In this document: piece by piece, positions 36,042 to 47,905 of the stretch | Numbering within the stretch: position 1 is the stretch's first letter | Layout of the letters: every line of letters begins with the position of its first letter | NCBI RefSeq assembly: GCF_003073045.1 | Contig: NC_037593.1 | Span: 13,648,735 to 13,712,734, forward strand | Direction of reading: 5' to 3' | DNA: 64,000 nucleotides | Origin: Pomacea canaliculata | Lineage: Eukaryota > Mollusca > Gastropoda > Architaenioglossa > Ampullariidae | Notes under the pieces: model-generated | Databases searched by the model: none | Told to the model about the DNA's origin: nothing | The model's input: the letters and a program-made list of their open reading frames with translations, nothing else | Translations under genes and position numbers: made by a program

Positions 36042-37214
36042 ATGGCATACAGAGCGCTTCCGACAGTCTTGCTGGTCCTGTGCGCAGCAACCCTGCTGAC
36101 GATGCTGTATGTCAGCCAGTCACGTGACGCTGTCATCCTAGTTCAGCCCGGTCCAGTCGATGTCCAGGATGAACTACGCAGCACTAATCAGTGTCTGACA
36201 TTGGTTACTCACTCCTGGAAGGATAGTGTACCATACGGGCTGCCAGGGCTGCTGATAAACCCTTCAAACGGCTCTGACGTGTTGAGAGGGAGCACCACAG
36301 ACATCGTCAACAGGATCTACAACAACATGTGTCCTGGTCACCAGACCCTGCCTAACGTTCAATTCACTTTCCCAGACATACTGCTGATTGTCGACTTTAA
36401 CCATCCTGCACACTACAATATCATTTCCTACCTTGAACTTCTGTACAGGAGATATTTTCCGAATATTCTCTATTGCGGTCTCGAACCTGAAACTCTAAAG
36501 AAACAGATTGTGGCTGAGAAACTGGGGTTCCCTATCTACTATTTGCACGCTCTGAAAGACAACTGGCAAACAAAGTACGAGTGTATTCAGCATGCCATGA
36601 AAATGTGCGACAGCTTCACCGGCTACCTGCTGATCGGCGACGACACTCTTATCAACATGACCAACTTTGAAAGAACTCCGAAAACTAAAGCTATGGTGGG
36701 TGATGAGTTTGTCAGAACCAGAGAACAAATGAACACCACTCAGTTCAAGTATTCATGGGAGTGGTGGGGTGCGGAAGGCGGGAGAAGTGCCATGCTGGGT
36801 GTACTTAACGAGCTCGCATTTAAAGTGAACCGCAACAATGACCACCTTGCACAAGAATTCCTTAGAAATTATTATTCCTTTGTCAACCACAGCACCATCT
36901 TTCACTTTATGGCGATCGACTTCCTGTACGTCCCCAAACGGCTGTCGTCCATTTTCCTCTACATGACGTCATTGTTTTTGAAATACAAGACCAACGTGGA
37001 AGTGGCGATTCCGTTTTTTGTGTGTGGCCTGGAACACCCAGAGGACGTGCACTTTGTTAAAATGATCAGTCTATGGGCGAAAGACAGAGATAATTCGCAG
37101 ACACGTTTTGATAAGGACCTCGTCTACCTGCACCCTTTTAAGTACTATGCACATTTCAAGAACGCACCTCAAGGGAAGGACTTTATGTGTCAAAACTATT
37201 TAAGAAGTAAGTAA
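36042..37214 (+). CDS. Array gene G4: type II membrane putative glycosyltransferase
   Basis: 390 residues. The anchor begins MAYRALPTVLLVLC, clearly different from G1-G3 up to the LCAATLL motif, after which it is nearly identical to them. GDD and all seven lumenal cysteines are present. Patch residues include FNHPAHYN, LHALKDNW, FVRTREQMNTTQFKYSWEW and ISLWAKDRD. The ATG lies 11 bases after the acceptor at 36031; upstream in-frame codons belong to the intron. A possible poly(A) signal is at 38431-38436. Closest relative in the window is G5. Confidence 0.85.
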   Translation: MAYRALPTVLLVLCAATLLTMLYVSQSRDAVILVQPGPVDVQDELRSTNQCLTLVTHSWKDSVPYGLPGLLINPSNGSDVLRGSTTDIVNRIYNNMCPGHQTLPNVQFTFPDILLIVDFNHPAHYNIISYLELLYRRYFPNILYCGLEPETLKKQIVAEKLGFPIYYLHALKDNWQTKYECIQHAMKMCDSFTGYLLIGDDTLINMTNFERTPKTKAMVGDEFVRTREQMNTTQFKYSWEWWGAEGGRSAMLGVLNELAFKVNRNNDHLAQEFLRNYYSFVNHSTIFHFMAIDFLYVPKRLSSIFLYMTSLFLKYKTNVEVAIPFFVCGLEHPEDVHFVKMISLWAKDRDNSQTRFDKDLVYLHPFKYYAHFKNAPQGKDFMCQNYLRSK

Positions 37215-40200
37215 CTATCGGCATGGATAAACATTTTTTTTTGTTAACATCTGTGAAAAAACTAGTACTCAACATCAATGACTCTTACCTCCCTTTATCT
37301 TGCATTTGACAGAGGGACATCTCTGATGAGCCGAGCTTTCATCATCGAGCAGGAATGAATGATTTGATACAGTGGAGGGAGGTAGGGGTACTTGTCGAGC
37401 CAGATGGAAGCAATCAAGAATGACTACAATGTTTGGCATAAACTTTCTGCCCCCCTTTGAATAATTATCTCCCTTTATTAGCTATATATGTCAGTCTATA
37501 AAGATCTTTCTACTGGCTTCAGTTATGGTCAGATTCTGATATGTAGAGATAATATAAAGATATTCTGTAAATTTCAGCGCCTGAAACACACCAGCTTATT
37601 TATTATTTATTTTAAGTGTTAACAGTTTTCATCTAGAGTCAACAAGTTCTGCATAGTCTCGCTCCCGAGGGCAAATGTAGCATGCGATGGTAAACTTTAA
37701 TGGAAAGGTTATTTGGTTTAGCAGACGATCTTTATTTAATTTGCTTTAGTAGAGAAGACAAATGTGAAACACTGTTTGTTTGGTTTTTTTTTACCTTGAA
37801 AACATGTCTGAAGCTGAGGATTATGAAGGTTACAAACACCAAACACAATATTTTCAGGCAGCAGACGACGAAGAACGACTTCACAATACCACGTGGTAAG
37901 CATTGATGATGTTCGTCAAATTTTTTCATTATAGTTAATATTTTTGCCTTCACTTACCACATGTCACAGAAGCATCAGGTGTGAAAATTTACCTTTGAGA
38001 CTGAGTTGAACCATTATATGGACACAGTTGATCATAGGGTGTAAAAAAAGCAGAGATATTTTTATGGAACACTGCACAGAAATTCTTTATTACAGTGTGC
38101 ACGTGACTAACATGTTGTTCCTTCGGTCAAAGATATAATACTGTACTGTGGCTTGAAAATTTGAATTTGAAGTACTTTTAACGAGATAACTTAAAATGTC
38201 CAGGCAGTTACCAAGTGTTGTTAGAAATAATATATATATATTAAGTATAGTACATGAAAAAACAATGATCTTTATGTTTATGCATTCTTCAAAGTGCCTT
38301 GAACAAATCTTGGCTCTCAATGGATTGAAACTTTTGTCTGAGCCATCCATGGGATACAGATTTATGGTTGATAGGATTAGAACAGATATACAACATGTAC
38401 TGTCACACATACAAAGAGATTTGTGAATTTAATAAAATGGATTTATTTACATTAGTTACACATGCAAACCAAACTCATCCTACTGTACACATATCTTACT
38501 CTCACAGGGCCAATACCTAACACCTACTTCTTCTAATGCCTAATTCTACTTACTTTGCGAATTTACTAATGTGTAACTATGGGGAACCTCCCAAAAAAAA
38601 AAAAAAAAAAAAAAAAAGGATTTCGAGGTACTTGGACCAGAACACGCACACGAATATAATACGTGCTTATTCGAAATAATCAAAAGAAGGATGACCCCAT
38701 GGTGTACCCACTGTATTTTGCCCGTTGTGTAAACACAGCACCCTGGTAGCAGACGGGTCACTCCACTCTCGCACGCGGCTGACAAAGGCAATGGAAGGGA
38801 ATGGGGTACAGGGTGGAGGGAACAAAGCACTGTCAGGGGTACATGCCGCACTGCAAGGAGATTCAGTTATTTAGCATTTTAAAACTGCTTGATACCGAAA
38901 CGAAGTCCAATATCCGATCATAACATATGCATATCACTTTTATCGGTGAATAGTTTTCGAGATTTTTGAAATTTTGGAAACAATATCACGAAAGCGATGA
39001 ACTGTCGTTTTGTTTTAATCATTCATCATCATCATCAGCAGCAAAAGCAGCAGCTGGGGCGTTTGTTCTAGTATTTACATTTTAATATTATTTTTATTAA
39101 CCACATAAGCAGATGTTGAGTTGTCTCTGCTGAACTTCAAAAATGGCGGTAACCGGGGAATGACTCTGGTATCGGTGTTTTTTTATCGCTGGATCTCAAA
39201 ACCTGAGGAAAGAGGACTTTCTACACAAATGACTGTAACGAAAGACTTTTATCGTAAAGGACGAAATACTGTTTTAATGTGTCTTAGTGCAAGTCTGTGT
39301 AATAGATTAATCACTTTATTTGTTGAATAGTTTGCTGATGTTATATTTATTGTTTAGATTAAGTAATTTTAAAACTGCATGCGACAGTGTACACTGCTTA
39401 GTTTTATGCTCTCAATGCTAAGAAGGATATTTGCAACTTAAGGTACACATTAAATGCATGAATGTGGAGGTCAGGTGTTCAAGCAAACATCAACACACTA
39501 GCAACTACACAATAATAAAACATATCTAGTATTTATTACACACATTAATCTCAGGATCTCAGTTTCTTAAAGAGTAGTTTCTTAAGGAGTAGTCTGGACT
39601 GAATCTTGTTATATACAGTATTAGAATCATCGGACCTCCTCATTTTACCACCTGACACCACTAAGTATAACAATCACAACTGGTTCATCGTTAATGGTAA
39701 CGTGTTGTATTGCTATTTTTTGAGCTGAAATCAATTATTATCCTTTCTTTTGTCTAACCTACACTTAAATTTAAAAATGAGTTGCTAGTTAAGCAGAAGA
39801 CATTCGAAATTACTATAAAATAAAACACCACCACTTTACCTTGAAAAACACACTTTTTGATTTTTGTAATTTCATTCACATTGCTTATGAGTGAATTATG
39901 TCAATACAACTTTGTCATCAGTTAGATATTTTAGTTACTGTTAATACTTGTTGATCTGAATTATTAATCGCTGCTTTGTGGAGTGTAGATGAGTTCTTCT
40001 TAAAGTGGAATTGAATTAAAAACTGGTATCTAACTCTAATTTGCTGTTTGTTTGTTAGGTTGGTTAGTTTTGTATGCATGTTTAATACTATATTTATGTA
40101 TATATATATATAGCACACATTCAGACACAGACCAAACAAATATGTAGAGAAAAATCAACAGCAATAAACAAAAACAAATATAAAGAGAAAGATCAACAGT

Positions 40201-41080
40201 CCTCAAACAAGGTATAAAAAAGAGAAGAATGCACATGAAGTATGTTACAATACGGAATCCAACATGAAGACTTGCCAGCAATTCCGAGGAGGAATCTAGA
40301 AATTTTCTAAACGTCCTTTCAGATTTTCCAGAGAAGTGTTTTGCGTTAAAAACTTCAGTTTATAAACATGGGAGTGTGTACATTACTACAGGTGATCAGT
40401 GGGGAACCCTCGGTATTCAGAGGACTATTTGTGGGGAAGTTAAAGTCCTAACTTGTACATACAACTTTAAAGACAGACAACAATTCAGTGCAGAGTCAAA
40501 GGCTGAATTTTACTGCAGAGGGAAGAGTGTACCTGTCTATGAAAATTATGATGATGTTCTTGTCTTCACTATGCTGGAGTATTTCTTCAATCACAAAGCA
40601 CAAACCTTTTCATGCGCGGCATTTCGTGTCTTGTTACAGTCGTAAATAATGTACTTATCGGACCGATTGCTCAGTCAGGGAAAGCAATTTAATGAAAGCG
40701 CAGACACAAATGACAAAAGGCACTAGAGACACAACAGGGGAAGTTAACCGTACACAAGGAATAGAAACGTTAACATAAACAATTCTCACACCTGCTCGTC
40801 TTACCTTTTTCTACTGTTAGGGTTACTGGTGGTGTCGTGCTCACACACACACAGAGTCATTCGCGAGTTCTTAACACAAGCACAAACAATTCCCTATATA
40901 CTTTTTAATTACACACACACGTGGTAAATTATAGATCAGGACAGAAATTTTTTTTTCAATAAACGCCCGGTTGCATAACTGAAAGTGAACACAAGAAGTC
41001 AAACTTTAGACGGCGGCAATGATCAAGGGAGACAATCTAGATCCGATTAATCAAGACTCATGCAAGAGTTATTCCTCCTT
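37215..41080. repeat. 3' flank modules of G4
   Basis: No gene seen. 37215-37450 matches 49079-49435 after G5; 37911-38870 matches the 3' flanks of G2 and G3; 38890-39310 matches 49590-49990 after G5 (39110-39310 also 28735-28930); 39330-40290 matches 50000-50780, with some gaps; 40780-41080 matches 50790-51110. A poly(A) run of about 24 bases lies at about 38594-38617. The frame at 40376-40645 resembles 56870-56935 downstream and has no recognisable domain. Confidence 0.7.
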
Positions 41081-41081
41081 G

Positions 41082-41086
41082 AACAG
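41082..41086 (+). repeat. LTR target-site duplication, left
   Basis: AACAG, repeated at 42185-42189. Confidence 0.75.
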
Positions 41087-42184
41087 TGTCACGGACCGTC
41101 CGCAGACTCGCATTCTGTCCATAAACCAGTATAATCAGATCGCTTGAGGGTGGGCGTCCCTCCTTAGAGGTACCAATAATTATTGAATTCAAACACAATT
41201 TTAAATGAAAAAGGACAAAGTATCAACAATCAGAGATCCCCTCCTTCTTTCGCCACACAAGATATATTACCATTATATTATATCATTCATCCAACGTACT
41301 ATTAGAGTTAACAATAAAGTTGATTCACACAAATCCTGTCACTGATAAAGTATGCCGCTGTCTCCGGTGCTGTCCTTTCTTGATGAATTACCAATGTTAA
41401 TATCCACTGTATTATAGTATAAAATCTACGTTCTTAACGAAACCCAAACTTTTTATATTAAAGTCATTGCAACCCTCCCAAGTCCTCTTTTCTAATGAGT
41501 AACACTAATCTTCTTTCCTATAAGTCGATTTATCATTTAAAAAAAGTGCTTTTACGATACCGACAGTTTACAGGCAGAACATCATGGACTTGCGCATGCG
41601 GTTGTCTCCTAGGTGGTTAGCAGGATGAGGATAGGTGAGTTGGAGGCCGGGAGAAAACCGGCGGTTTAATCTCAGGCTGTTTGGAACTGTCCTTTCCGGG
41701 CGACGGATGGTGGTCGGTGCGCCAATTTTGCACCAAGTTTTCTGCTCTGGATCCCTCGGTTACTCGCTCACACCAGTGTGTGGTTTCTTGGCCCCACCAA
41801 GAAACTGTACTGCGGGATGCCCAAGCCACAGAGCTCTCCACGGCGCGGACACGGACTACAGTAAATCACGATCTGTGAAGTATATCCCCTGTACTATAAA
41901 CACAGTATTACTTCCCCGGTAATACGTATTCCGCGGTCGCAGCAGTAACGAGAAAGTGCAGAGAAAAACCACCAATTCCAACTTCAGTTCCGCCGTTAGC
42001 TCTCCGCTTACCGTTTTCTCCTAACGTTATTTTCCTCTCTCTTTTTTCGTCACCTTATTTTGACATCACAATTTACGTCATTTGCTCAAGGGCAAACAAC
42101 ACCCAGCCCACTACCCTAGATCAGATCAATCATGGTTGTCGACCTTCCCGCCTTACCCCCTCTACTAAGTACTTATCCGTTACA
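41087..42184. mobile_element. Solo LTR of an LTR retrotransposon, 1098 bases
   Basis: Starts TGTCACGG and ends CCGTTACA, imperfect inverted termini with the canonical TG...CA ends, between 5-base direct repeats AACAG. The paralogous unit after G5 has the uninterrupted site at about 51105-51115 (CCTCCTTAAAGTGCCTACACC), so the insertion happened after that duplication. AATAAA occurs inside near 41312. No internal gag-pol or second LTR is present, so it is a solo LTR left by recombination. Short open frames inside (for example 41635-41922) are not genes. Confidence 0.8.
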
Positions 42185-42189
42185 AACAG
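42185..42189 (+). repeat. LTR target-site duplication, right
   Basis: AACAG, matching 41082-41086. Confidence 0.75.
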
Positions 42190-42303
42190 CCTACGCCTTC
42201 ATCCACCCCACTCACACTCCTCCCTACTACAACATGGGGTAAAGAGTTGCGAACTATGGAGAGTCATTAGAATGATTGCAGGGAGAAAAAGAGACAAAGC
42301 CAC

Positions 42304-42400
42304 TTATTGCCTTATGATATCCACTTTCACCTCCATGGTGATGGCCTTCCTTTTCTTTGATGCACTGTTATCAGATAAGTCTACCTTTCGTTTGGGAGCC
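42304..42400 (-). mobile_element. Possible Tigger/pogo-type transposase N-terminal fragment
   Basis: The minus strand reads SASKKRKAITMEVKVDIIRQ before a stop, similar to the start of the CENP-B-type helix-turn-helix in Tigger/pogo transposases (KRKAITLEQKV.II). The rest of the transposase is not visible. The G5 unit diverges from this unit exactly where this fragment begins (GACAAAGCCACT, 42306 against 51221), consistent with an insertion. Confidence 0.45.
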
Positions 42401-43802
42401 TTAATGAAGGGGGCTATGGCGTGCAGGAGACTCGTTTTCTTCGTGTAACCGGGTACAGTGTACAGTACTGTACTGGACTCTCTGACTTCCGCAGCACGAG
42501 GAATGAGGCGCACGTACAGTTCGACTTACGACGCTAAACCAGAAGAGAGGACCACTCGCGACCGCAAAGGAAACTCTTCAGCTAGAGTTATCTTTCGTAA
42601 CGTGATGCTAAGAAACGACATGGCACAAGCAAGCGAAGGTGATCGTTTGAGGCAAGGTGGACAACTTTGTTCTGCAATTAACTGTCAGAACGCCAGGTTT
42701 AAATTAACCTCAAAAGAAAAAAGGACGAAGAGAGGTCAGCTACGAATTTATTCTCAAATTACGAACCATAAGTGTACTGTAGTTGAGAGCAGTCTACTAC
42801 AATGCGTTTGCTTGATCTCTGTGATTATTAAAACGACTTTACTGATTATACTGTGAAACTGTGTGATGAATTCTCACTTCTCTGATTACAAACCTATTTA
42901 AATTTGTTATAGTATTATCATTTAAGGCATTCGTCACTGGGGGGAGGTGTCATAAAAATATTTGTTATTAATATATTGAAAAAATATTACCACAGGTGCA
43001 AAATATGGATGAATTTTACAAGAAAAGATTTTGACCATCTTACACCATCTGATGTGTATGGAAAAGGCTATATTGTCTTTGTTCTGATCATTTCGAGGAA
43101 AGTCAGTACAACTGTCCAACCCCCAAAAAATGTCTTGTCTGGAATGTTGTACCCACAGTTTTTCTCCATTCCAAATCCACCATGCAATATTGATAACTTA
43201 TGATTATTATATAATAATATATTCCAATATATATTACAAAGCCATATTTTACCATCATGGACCTTTGTTTTATTTTTTTTTTATTAATATTTATTATGAG
43301 AGATCACTCTAATTGGCACAAAAGGCTAATGATCATAGCTTGCATTGTCATGCTTTTTAAATATAGTCAGCTGTCAGACATGTATTAAAACTCTCCCAAA
43401 CTACCCTCATCTAAGCAATTCTCATGAATAAAAGACACAAAAATCTGTTCTTAGATAAAAGTCATTTCATATCGCAAACACCTAGACATTTACTCCAAAG
43501 ATAAACACTGCTAGCGACGACTTCGTTTAGTAGTGGTTGATAGTAGCAACCGGGCGTAGCATCACGTTTCGAAGGGACGCAACTCCGTCAATACTTTTCT
43601 TAACAAGTAAAAATACAGAAGGAGTGCACCCTCTCTATATCTAAGCTCTCAGGTGTGCTGCAGGGGTGGTCGAGGTGCAGGGGCCAGGTAGGGGTAGCCC
43701 GGCGGTTAGTGTAGCTAGTTATTTTTTCTGTTTGGGGGAAGGGCTGGACTGTCGCGCATAAGTCGGCAGAGACTTTTTAGTAGATAAGTGACCAACTCTG
43801 TA
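42401..43802. other. Sequence specific to the G4 unit, then shared backbone
   Basis: No gene recognised. An open frame at 42458-42856 carries one C-x4-C pair but no known domain. From about 43650 the sequence again matches the G5 unit (51766-51910), including GGTAGCCCGGCGGTTAGTGTAGCTAG-like sequence. Confidence 0.45.
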
Positions 43803-43815
43803 GAGCCTCGTAAAT
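43803..43815 (+). repeat. Retro-insertion target-site duplication, left
   Basis: GAGCCTCGTAAAT, repeated at 44463-44475. The G5 unit has a single copy at 51911-51923 with one change. Confidence 0.75.
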
Positions 43816-44462
43816 TATTATTATTTTTTTTTTTTTACCTTTTCTCCCTTTTTTTAAAATTAAACAATATATACACAAAACATTAAAAAAACTACCGCAT
43901 ACATCAATTTACATAAATAGATCAACAAACATATCACTGACAATGAAAACTTTCCTCCACCTCGTCATACCTTAGCCTATGAAAGGACCAGCTGACATTA
44001 TAGAAACAGCATAGGTTGTAACATGTGTCTGCTGAATTTCTAAAATTACATCTACCAAGCGCCACTCCTTCATTTCTTCGTTCGTACGCTGAAAAATCCC
44101 CACAGATAGATGTTACTCCCATGTACTCAGAACAGATTCCTCTCAGATAAATGTTACTCAACTGTTCTCACAGCAGATTCCTTTCCCAGAGCTTTTTTCT
44201 CTAATCTCTATTCAGAACGAACAGTTCAAGAATTCAACTTTGATGACATCCATGAAAACATACCAAAAATTACCGAACTAGAACTTAATTTACTAGAGGG
44301 AACTATTACCTGAAGTGAAGCAGGTCAGGCCATAAAAAATATGTCTAATGGGAAAAGCCCAGGGAGCAACGGATTTACTGTGGAGTTTTTTAATTTTTTT
44401 GGAAACAGCTTGGGCCTTTCATTGTTAGATCACTAAACGAAGGCTTGTTATCTAGCTATGAT
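43816..44462 (-). mobile_element. Poly(A)-tailed retro-insertion, 647 bases, containing array intron and L1-like sequence
   Basis: Flanked by 13-base direct repeats, with a poly(T) run at the left end (about 43824-43838), which is a poly(A) tail on the minus strand. On the minus strand, reading from right to left: antisense of an L1-like RT fragment, then sequence matching the type A intron of the array genes (44195-44049), then about 200 unplaced bases, then the tail. The uninterrupted site survives in the G5 unit at about 51911. It looks like target-primed reverse transcription, possibly with 5' inversion. Confidence 0.65.
44195..44459 (+). pseudogene. L1-like LINE reverse-transcriptase fragment
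   Basis: The plus strand reads FFSNLYSERTVQEF..., then a TGA stop, then SEAGQAIKNMSNGKSPGSNGFTVEFF, then after a one-base frameshift WKQLGPFIVRSLNEGLL. This is the start of the RT domain of L1/Tx1-type elements (NGKSPG.DGF..EF...FW). One stop and one frameshift show it is dead. Confidence 0.8.
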
Positions 44463-44896
44463 GAGCCTCGTAAATAAAGGGCGCTGGGAGAGTGGTTGGG
44501 CGCACACCTGACACCGTCGCATGGACGGACTGCTGCGGGTTGCTAGGGTGTTGTGGTGGTGGTGGGGAGTACGATGGAGGAGATGTTGTTTATCAGCGTG
44601 TTTCCCAGTGCAGTGGTCTTGGAGGAGGATAGCATCTGTTGTGCTATAGTACAATACAATATAGTACATTATATTGTATTATATTATGTTATGTTATAGT
44701 ACATTATACTGTATTAGAAAACCGGACATTATCAGGTAGCCTTCAGTCCTTTTTAAGTCATCCTACTGCTTTTCACTAAAGTCTTCACTGTCATCCCTGC
44801 AGCTGTTTATATCTCTTCCTCACAACAAGTAGTCAATAAGGTCAGTGGACCTCACCCTATTTCTTTCACACACTGCCTTTGCTTGCAAGTTGGTCT

Positions 44897-45176
44897 CATG
44901 GTGGGTCTCTGATCTGTTTCTATTGTGTGAGTCTATGGATAGGTTCTGGTGATTCTGATTTCTCTTTCTTTCAGATCCACTTTGATGGCGCGCAGGCTGC
45001 TAACAACAATCTTTCTAACCCTGTGCGTGTGCTGGTGTACAAAGTACGCTACTTCAACGGGAATCTCTTCCTCGGCAACCATACTGATCCCGTCAAGACT
45101 GTGAAAGCCCTCGGTAAGGACAGGGTCCTGGTGGTCAAGGACTTTACACGCAGGGTCGTCAACACCACGTAGTGTA
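44897..45176 (+). pseudogene. Chimeric relic: G2-like N-terminus joined to G6-like centre
   Basis: 44897-45027 matches the type A intron end, acceptor (TTTCTTTCAG) and first 14 or so codons of G2 (MARRLLTTIFLTLC). It then switches to sequence matching G6 around its GDD region to VVNTTQF (45028-45176). The join shifts the frame, so the normal start reaches a stop after about 39 codons. In the G6-like frame the GDD motif has become GNH (LGNHTDPV). This is a non-functional recombinant between two lineages of the family. Confidence 0.8.
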
Positions 45177-45370
45177 AGGTGTGTGTGGCTTGTCGTGGCG
45201 AGGAGTTAATAGTAGTTTGCTGCTCTTCATTTCTGTGTTGCTCATAAAACTATTTACCCCGTAGAGTCCTCATATTATCCGGCTTCAAATACATGAGCAC
45301 GAAGTGATGTTACAGACATACTATATTTTATAAACTTCTTGACAATCACCTTTCAGTAGAAGTAAAATTT

Positions 45371-46189
45371 CCGATCACTCTTTTTTACCAACTTACAGTA
45401 AGTAATACAAACTGTGGGATATGAAGCAGACAAGAACTGTACTCTCTCTAATCTCTATTTTTCACTCCAATGTGTGGTTTTTATCCGTACTGACCAATCA
45501 GCACTCAATAAAAGTTTCTACCACTACAGAAAAAATATGTTAAAGATAGAACAGTTTCGTCATCTACAGTATCTTCCCATCTCCAGGACCATCAGAGCTC
45601 GTAGACGATCAGAAAATAAATATAGTATTAAATAGTAATATATTTATATTATTTTTAGTAATAAGTAATAAATATTTCTATCTTTAATACACAAAACAAT
45701 ACATTGAGTTATAGACTTCTGGAATAAAGTAAGTAAAAAAAAGATAAAAAAAAACCAAAAAATATAAAAAATAAAAAAGAAGCCATGAAAAGCAAATAAA
45801 AAAAAATGCAAAGAAGTAAAATAATAAATAAATGCAAGCACAAACAAAAAGAAACAATCTAAAAAATAAAAAACAACTTCATGAAACAGAAACAAATAAT
45901 TGTTTTGAGTAAAAGCTCCTTGTCTCAGAATTAATTAATATTTACAATGCGAAAGAGCTTTAGAACTTAAAGAAATAAAAGGAAGTGATTAATCGAGCAG
46001 TTTCGGGTGTATCGTGTTTTAGCGGATAACTAATTATTTCTGTTACAGTTTACAGTTTTCTAGTTCTAATTATGCATGTGCGCATGCTTACTAGTGCTTA
46101 CTTATTCCAGTGTCAAAGAACAAGATGCAAACATGCATCGTATAATCAAATCTTTCAGCTTACATCTCACAAGTCTTCAAAATTTCATT
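45371..46189. repeat. Duplicate of 33185-34069
   Basis: Collinear copy of the sequence upstream of the G4 type B promoter, with small indels. It begins directly after the spacer that follows a G6-like relic, as at 33185. Confidence 0.8.
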
Positions 46190-46646
46190 TCGGCAATATG
46201 GGGAGTGCGTATGAATACTTGAATACTGTCGCGCCAATGATCGACTCTCTCTTGTCGTCATGGATTTCTCAGGCCTCCCTCGCTCAGAACACACCTGGAC
46301 ACTACCTGGGAAAAATGATGATAGAAACAGAAAGTCTTGCCGATTGATTCACTTCACCTGTCGATATGCAAGTGTCGTCAGTCTGGGTGTTCACACGTCT
46401 GTTATGTAACAACCCGCGGTCGTGTTCAAAACATGTTCCATGGCCGAGGCGGCAAGAGACGGAGCTGGCCAATCAGCGAGCGATACAGCCTCAACATGGA
46501 TGAGAAAGCAGGTTCACCTACGGTGAGCGTGACATTGCGACAGAGGTCTCCGGCGTCTGTGCTCAAAATTTACAAGTAAAGAAATTATTTTACCATCTGA
46601 CGAGAGCGGAATTTCTTCTACACCTTCCAGAAACGTGTTCGTAAAG
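46190..46646 (+). promoter_or_regulatory. Type B promoter/5'UTR exon of G5
   Basis: Third copy of the type B block. It has a deletion of the TGTACACAACGAATGGCC part seen in the other two copies, but CCAATCAGCGAG and the donor AAAG/GTAAG at 46647 are kept. The open frame (46337-46579) is conserved. The acceptor TTTATTTCAG ends at 47895, for a 1249-base intron that contains the block shared with 18840-19120. Confidence 0.5.
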
Positions 46647-47905
46647 GTAAGACTCTTACACAGTCGCATCTCGCATTATGCCATCATGTTTTCAAACGGG
46701 TACCGGACTCGGGTACCGACATGCAAATAAGATAAAAATGGCTTGCACCTTTTTGAAAAACACAGCGACAACCAACAAAACTATTTTGTACATTTGTTTC
46801 CGGGTAACCTTTTAAATAACAATGCTGTGTAAAACTATTTTTATGCTTACTACAATTTGTTTTTATTCGGAAGCTGGCTGATGATTTTATTAATTTTTTT
46901 TTTTTGTACCAGATACTATCCGATGTACATAGTTCAAATGTGTCTTATGTGTCCTAACTTCACTTTGACAGTTTTGTGACTATGTTTTTCATAGTTAGGA
47001 TTTTCTTTACTTTATTTATTAATAAACTTAGGGAGATTCTACAGGCAAATCATTTTGTTTTATTTGATAGAAAGAACGCGCAATTGTCCGACCCCGCTGG
47101 TGTGCTCAACAGAGTGTGAACGAGGACACTAGCGGTGTCGTGACAAGGAGTAATAGAATGGTAATCACAACCAGCAACCTTGGATGGGACTAAACATTCT
47201 GTTAGAGCTGGTATTTGTCCTGAATTTTGGCGCTGTTACACCAGGTAATTTGAGAGACACAAAGGACAGAATGAGTCAAACGCTCAAGTCCCAATAACAC
47301 AGTTACCGTTGACCTTTCTTCACGATTGATGAAGGGTTCATGTACAAGCTCAGATCATTTGGGGTTGTCGTTCCTAAAATTTTGGAGGAGGCTTGTTTCA
47401 CAGACTGATCATTGATGACAAGAAACAGAAATGAGTAAAATCCTTCGCCAGTTCCTTCCCCTTGTGAGACATTTTAGTTCAACAAACGAAACTTGTAAAT
47501 AGTGGTGTCATCAAAGAATTTAAACAGAAGAGTGTACCGAAGTGTATTTCTTCATAAAATAAAATAAGAGGATAAAGAACACATCACTGGGGATCACCAG
47601 TAATCAGCTTTTGAGAGTCCGACGCCGTGCCTGTTTGACCTCTGATCTTTTTCTGTTGTATAATCCTGTCGGTATAGGCCAGTGACCTCTTAATAAAGAT
47701 TTAATTCATGAAAAAGATATAGTTTTGTTCACTTAATCACTTTCTATAAAAAAAAAATACACTCAACTAACACCACCACCACCACCATCACACAACCATT
47801 CCACCTATGTTGTCCGTTGTGTTTAACAAAGGCATTGTTGGTTATCTTTTTTATGTGTAGGTGTTGAGAGATAAGACAATTGCTGTTTATTTCAGATCTT
47901 CGCCA

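Noticed and set aside
42458..42856. Possible THAP-type zinc finger (CSAINC)
   Set aside because: Only the first cysteine pair is present; the later C..H and aromatic-proline signature are missing.
43650..43800. tRNA-derived SINE (GTTAGTGTAGCTAG resembles an A box)
   Set aside because: No proper B box follows, and the only other copy (51766) is explained by the segmental duplication.
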